This document shows positions 60,098 to 64,000 of a stretch of DNA of 64,000 nucleotides, piece by piece (position 1 is the stretch's first letter; every line of letters starts with the position of its first letter). The notes beneath the pieces are model-generated. The model was not told the DNA's origin. It searched no databases and saw only the letters and a list, made by a program, of their open reading frames with translations. The position numbers and the translations under genes were made by a program. This DNA is from Riemerella anatipestifer. Its GTDB lineage: Bacteria > Bacteroidota > Bacteroidia > Flavobacteriales > Weeksellaceae. The stretch is from positions 124,001 to 188,000 of the forward strand of contig NZ_CP073239.1 in the NCBI RefSeq assembly GCF_009670965.2. The letters run 5' to 3'.

Positions 60098-61960
60098 CTA
60101 TTTGTTTAATAGTTGCTGAACAAGAGATTTTAGCTCTTCTATCTGTTTTTGTTGAGCTTCTATTTTCTTTTCCTGCTCTATACTATGCAAATAAAGTTCT
60201 TCTATCTTCTCTACATTGGTAAACTGAGTTGCCATAAGGTCTACATACCCCTGTTTTTTGATAGCTTCTGCAGACTGATACCCTGGCAAATGCCCATTAG
60301 CTTTTACAAAATCTTCTACTTGCCTAAGGGTTTTAAAGCTATAATCTGCTTTAATGCTAGAAGTACCCGTATAATATTTTTGAAACACATAGTCTGGGAA
60401 AATAGCTGCACCGTTAGTTCCGATAAAAGCTGTTGCCTTTACTTTACCTGCCACTTCTAGTTTTTCTACTGGTGCATCTACACCTATACCTACATTATCC
60501 CCAAATCTAACTTTTCCCTCATTAGTATAGATAGCATAATTCTTATCTGTTCCTGCCTTTACATTATCCAAATAGATACCATACATATCTGTTACTTTAG
60601 CTGTTGTAGCAATATCAGTATACAACCTACTTCCGTACAGTCTGCCCACCTGTGCATTGCCTTGCAATCTTAACATACTGAAAAGACCTGAGTATGTAGG
60701 CGATGTGGTATTATTACCTAATGTGAGATCAAACCTAGCAGAAGCTCCACCGTTAATTACGGTTGTATTATCATTAACAAAAACCATATTCTGTAATCCT
60801 GCTACTGCTCCTACTGTTGACGATGCATAACTTCCGTTATCAGCTAGTTGAGTGTACACTTCATTAGTTATCCCCTCCATAACATCAGCTTTTCCTCCTC
60901 GCCTCATTTTAGTCGATGTATTTAAGGCATTCATTCTTCCTGCTTCTCCGCCTTGATAACTATTTGAAAATATATAAGTCCCTCTTATGGTATTAGCTTT
61001 TCCTACAGAAAATGAGGTTGCTCCAAAAGCACCTCCCATTATACTATTAGCTGTTGTAGTTGTAACGGTTGAAACATTAGAGCTGTTTGACTGAGAACTA
61101 GTTTCTATTCCTAGCTCCACAATTCCTCTCACTCCCATAACATCTCCTAAAGCAGTAACATCAGGGTTTATTGTAATTACTGAATTAGACCCTCTATAGT
61201 TTCTGATATTTGAAGCTATAGTATTAGTATGGCTCCCATTAACAGTTATATCTGTTTCTTCAAAAGTATACTCTGGAGCCCAAATAGTATTAGACGCTGG
61301 TAAAGAGAGCGGAAGAATATCTGATGAGAAGCTCTTTTTAAAACCATAGTCAGGTGCTACCCCATTAGGATTAGGCAACCATAAACTTTCTCCCGCTGCA
61401 GTACCATCATTATTTTTCATTTTCAAAACCAAAGCCCTCACATTTGGATTCGTTTTTTTATACAAAAAATCCACATTTGTCTCGTTAGCCGGTTTTAAGT
61501 AAGTATCTATAGAGCTAGTTGTAGTTTTCTGAGCCCAAAGTTGGTCATTGGTTTGGGTATCGCTTAATCTTACCCATTCTCCATTAGCTACACTACCACT
61601 TGGAGAAGTTTGGTTAAGATTCTTAAAATAGTAGAAACCTGGGGTTACATCTACTTGTTTGCCTCCTTTACTAGTATCCGCTAAAGTTTTACCCGAACCA
61701 GTATTATAAACAATCATCCCATCAAAATAGGTAGAGAATTTCCCTGGATTTATTGTTGATGTTTTAAATTCCCATGTGGTTAAATCTGTCTTTGGAAAAT
61801 ACAAACCTTTACCAACATTATTATTTGAACGATTATATCCAGATGCATCTAAAAAAGGATTTTCTTGATTTATTACTGGATTAGGATTTGACTGTGTATT
61901 GATTTGACCGTAAGCTAATGTTCCCAATAAAACACTTGCTAGAAATATATTTTTTTTCAT
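60098..61960 (-). CDS. Large secreted fibre-like protein with C-terminal coiled coil
   Basis: 620 aa. A signal peptide (MKKNIFLASVLLGTLAYG) is followed by a long, Asn/Thr/Ser-rich beta region. Near the C-terminus come NVGIGVDAPVEKLEVAGKV, seen in tail-fibre-like proteins, then a helical segment and a coiled coil (EQEKKIEAQQKQIEELKSL). No peptidase S74 cleavage site was identified. It is probably surface-exposed or trimeric; adhesion is only a guess. It follows a related 217-aa gene. Confidence 0.82.
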   Translation of the reverse strand: MKKNIFLASVLLGTLAYGQINTQSNPNPVINQENPFLDASGYNRSNNNVGKGLYFPKTDLTTWEFKTSTINPGKFSTYFDGMIVYNTGSGKTLADTSKGGKQVDVTPGFYYFKNLNQTSPSGSVANGEWVRLSDTQTNDQLWAQKTTTSSIDTYLKPANETNVDFLYKKTNPNVRALVLKMKNNDGTAAGESLWLPNPNGVAPDYGFKKSFSSDILPLSLPASNTIWAPEYTFEETDITVNGSHTNTIASNIRNYRGSNSVITINPDVTALGDVMGVRGIVELGIETSSQSNSSNVSTVTTTTANSIMGGAFGATSFSVGKANTIRGTYIFSNSYQGGEAGRMNALNTSTKMRRGGKADVMEGITNEVYTQLADNGSYASSTVGAVAGLQNMVFVNDNTTVINGGASARFDLTLGNNTTSPTYSGLFSMLRLQGNAQVGRLYGSRLYTDIATTAKVTDMYGIYLDNVKAGTDKNYAIYTNEGKVRFGDNVGIGVDAPVEKLEVAGKVKATAFIGTNGAAIFPDYVFQKYYTGTSSIKADYSFKTLRQVEDFVKANGHLPGYQSAEAIKKQGYVDLMATQFTNVEKIEELYLHSIEQEKKIEAQQKQIEELKSLVQQLLNK

Positions 61961-61995
61961 TGTTTTTCTTTTTGTTTTTAGTTCTCTTATTTATA

Positions 61996-62649
61996 CTAGT
62001 AACTTCCTCCTATTACATACCACGCTGAACCATCTGACATTAAAATATGCCCTTTACCTCCATCTAATGTGGTAGCACTAATTGGCTGATAACTTCCACC
62101 ATAATTTAACTGTGTTCCTGATTGATTATTTACAGATAAAATCTTCCCTGCATAGCTGGAGGGGTTAGGCATATCAATAGTTGCTGTAGTAGTTTGGATT
62201 AAACAAAAAGTACCCTCTTTTTTCCATTCTGTATCATTAGCTTGAACTACTTTTCTAATCCCTCCTGTAAGTGACTGCAAAGTAACTGCTCCTGTTGCTC
62301 CTGCACCCATTTTAACCCAAACACCTCCTTTAAAGAAGTAAAAACCCGTAGCATCTACATTAACCGTTGTTCCCGAAGCAGTACCATCAGACACAGAGTC
62401 AATATAAAGTAGTGTAGATTCTGTAACACCTGTTCCCATATTAGCAGCTCTTAGACGGCTAACTCGAGGTATTAAAATACCTTCTACTGTAGAGGCTGTA
62501 GTCGACTTGTTAGCCGTATTAGGAGTTATTTCTAAAGTAGCTTTAGGTTGTGGTTCGTTAATACCCACTTTACCATCGTACTGTCCATAGGCTACAAAGC
62601 CTAAACCTAAAAAGGCGAATACACTCAATTTTGTCGTTTTTGTTGTCAT
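61996..62649 (-). CDS. Secreted beta-rich protein related to the neighbouring fibre-like protein
   Basis: 217 aa. A signal-like N-terminus (LSVFAFLGLGFVAYGQ) precedes DGKVGINEPQPKATLEI, the same kind of motif as in the 620-aa neighbour. GFYFFKGGVWVKMGAG also has a counterpart there (GFYYFKNL...GEWVRL). It is the first gene of the 217-aa/620-aa/HU cluster. Function unknown; an extracytoplasmic location is likely. Confidence 0.8.
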   Translation of the reverse strand: MTTKTTKLSVFAFLGLGFVAYGQYDGKVGINEPQPKATLEITPNTANKSTTASTVEGILIPRVSRLRAANMGTGVTESTLLYIDSVSDGTASGTTVNVDATGFYFFKGGVWVKMGAGATGAVTLQSLTGGIRKVVQANDTEWKKEGTFCLIQTTTATIDMPNPSSYAGKILSVNNQSGTQLNYGGSYQPISATTLDGGKGHILMSDGSAWYVIGGSY

Positions 62650-62965
62650 AATATTTAATTTTAAAATTGTTGATATTTAAAGTTTATAAATGTTAGATAT
62701 TGGATATTAGATTTTAGATGTTGGATTTTAGACTTAAGGGTTGAGGTGATACTAGGTTCTAATATCTTACCTCTAAGCTCTGATATAAAAAAACGCCTTC
62801 CCTCTCTAAACACACACAAAATGAGAGGAAAGGCTAAAACAGAAAGAGCAAAATACTCTCTCTGAACACTAAAAGCACCTAACAAGAACGACCATGTTAT
62901 GAGACAAAACAATGGTGCTTTTAGCATATATTTATGAAAGCTAAATTTAGAATAGGATAAACGCC

Positions 62966-62990
62966 AAAAACCCCCAACAAAAGTTGGAGG
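62966..62990 (-). terminator. Terminator downstream of thiamine pyrophosphokinase
   Basis: On the minus strand CCTCCAAC / GTTGGGGG with a TTTT loop and a U-run, about 240 bp past the kinase stop. Confidence 0.75.
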
Positions 62991-63061
62991 AACGATATTT
63001 TGTTTTAACGATAAAAGTCTAAAGAATTTTCTAGATAATACGACGTATACGCAGGTAATTA

Positions 63062-63094
<33 letters not shown>

Positions 63095-63228
63095 ACACAA
63101 TTATTTGGAACTACCAAATTTTTGTGTAAGTTTTTTTCACTTTTTTGTATGTCACTGATAGTGTATCGCATAAATATGAAGCAAACTTATAACCTTTTAA
63201 GCAAGTATGCAAGTTTTAGCATAAGATT

Positions 63229-63894
63229 TTATGGATTTAGCTCTCTACTTTTACTTAAAAAGACAAGCAAACTCCCATGAGTGTAACTAATAGAAATGGT
63301 ATCTTCATCGGCTATATTTCTAGTGCCTATCCTACTGGTGATAGATAAATCCTCTTTATTAAGACTCCACCTAAGCCCTTTGGTAACAATAGATTTAGCC
63401 TCTGGGAAAGGATACAAAGAAACAGTTTTGCCTTTTACCTCCTTTAGTTCCACCTGTTGAGATATAAAGAAGTAAGTTGCCATATCATCGTAGAAAGTAA
63501 TGTCTATCTCTTCCTTAAACTGATAGGCTACGGTTAAATTACCTAAAAAATGGTCTTGCTCTTTGCCACTCGCTCCGTAAACATCTACTTTGGTAATTCC
63601 TTTCTGTTTAAGAAGGTCTAAGGCTTTATAAAAATCTGTAAAATCCTGATTGGGCGTAGAAATTACCTTCTCACTTGGAAGGTCTTCTAAAGAAACCACA
63701 GAGTCAAAATCTCCTGAAATAAAAGCCAACTGCTCCACCGTAACGCCTTTTTGTTTGAGATAACTCCAAGCTCCATCGGTACACGCCCAAATATCCCCTT
63801 CCGAATAAGGAGGCAACTGTTTGGGAGGTTCGCCATTGATGTATAAAATTGCTTTTGGGGGTTCTTTAGCCATTGTGATTCTATGGTCTATCAT
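63229..63894 (-). CDS. Thiamine pyrophosphokinase
   Basis: 221 aa (214 aa if the ATG at 63873, MAKEPPKAILYINGEPP, is used). TPK motifs are ACTDGAWSYL, SGDFDSV, PNQDFTDFYKAL and VYGASGKEQDHFLGNL, giving the Mg/thiamine and ATP sites. It converts thiamine to thiamine diphosphate. Its upstream ATG overlaps the stop region of the cobalamin adenosyltransferase gene by 14 bp, so the two are translationally close. Confidence 0.9.
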   Translation of the reverse strand: MIDHRITMAKEPPKAILYINGEPPKQLPPYSEGDIWACTDGAWSYLKQKGVTVEQLAFISGDFDSVVSLEDLPSEKVISTPNQDFTDFYKALDLLKQKGITKVDVYGASGKEQDHFLGNLTVAYQFKEEIDITFYDDMATYFFISQQVELKEVKGKTVSLYPFPEAKSIVTKGLRWSLNKEDLSITSRIGTRNIADEDTISISYTHGSLLVFLSKSRELNP

Positions 63895-64000
63895 TAGGAT
63901 TCCAATACTCTTCTGGTTCGTGGTGTAAATGAGAAATGTATCTCGCTAATACAAACAGATAATCAGACAAACGATTGAGGTATTTTATAAGTTCCGCTCT
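63881..64000 (-). CDS. Cob(I)alamin adenosyltransferase (PduO type), C-terminal fragment
   Basis: The last 39 codons of a gene entering from the right window edge. The stretch LIKYLNRLSDYLFVLARYI is the conserved C-terminal helix of PduO-type ATP:cob(I)alamin adenosyltransferases. The tail ends EPEEYWNPNDRP. The rest of the gene lies outside the window. Confidence 0.75.
   Translation of the reverse strand, partial: RAELIKYLNRLSDYLFVLARYISHLHHEPEEYWNPNDRP

Noticed and set aside
62661..62927. 88-codon minus-strand frame
   Set aside because: About a third of it is encoded by degenerate TTAGAT-type repeats, and no family or RBS supports it.

Overview
The window is low-GC, gene-dense bacterial DNA from the Bacteroidota, most likely class Flavobacteriia and probably the Chryseobacterium/Riemerella branch of the Weeksellaceae. 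This rests on the repeated Bacteroidota promoter pattern (TTTG or TTG, about 17-20 nt, then TAnnTTTG), a mevalonate-kinase-type GHMP enzyme with a UbiA prenyltransferase, a stand-alone atpD-atpC pair, glutaminyl-tRNA synthetase, and many Flavobacteriia-type proteins (DUF5522, DUF4136, MnmD). The species call is inference; no 16S gene is present.

Layout. 1-7 kb: the start of a TonB-dependent receptor, mltG, dapF, glnS, a UbiA/GHMP kinase pair and a SanA-like protein. 7-11 kb: an FAD/2Fe-2S reductase divergent from a thioredoxin lipoprotein and a FecCD/FecE-type ABC transporter, ending in a 294-bp array of fourteen 21-bp units. 11-17 kb: a pyrimidine operon on the minus strand (pyrB-carA-secreted protein-carB), preceded by a 24-codon leader ORF and an intrinsic terminator that look like a UTP-sensing attenuator. 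17-18 kb: ansA and tRNA-Ser(GGA).

18.24-28.96 kb: an integrated element of about 10.7 kb, bounded by a 15-bp direct repeat of the tRNA-Ser 3' end. It carries a PLD-SNF2 helicase, a DUF4143 ATPase, an Mpi-like serine recombinase, an Eco57I-like adenine methyltransferase, a broken relaxase and possibly an integrase remnant. The 3' end of the methyltransferase gene lies in a segment flanked by 25-bp perfect inverted repeats. An oppositely oriented alternative recognition-domain cassette sits inside it, and the recombinase gene is directly alongside. Inversion would swap the methyltransferase C-terminus in frame (913 aa now, 976 aa inverted). This is the most notable system in the window: an apparently phase-variable restriction/defence module.

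29-64 kb: mostly housekeeping. A cold-shock operon (rhlE, two cold-shock-domain genes), rlmN, queA, rpsF-rpsR-rplI, a ClC channel, tRNA-Leu(CAA), a DPP4-family peptidase, hemL, a glucosaminidase, an mpl-like ligase, ung, the SRP RNA, mnmD, ilvE, ndk, atpD-atpC, ribF, speA-speB, an HU-like protein behind two secreted fibre-like proteins, thiamine pyrophosphokinase, and the 3' end of a cobalamin adenosyltransferase. A compact minus-strand small RNA or orphan leader (14-codon ORF plus terminator) lies between ilvE and ndk.
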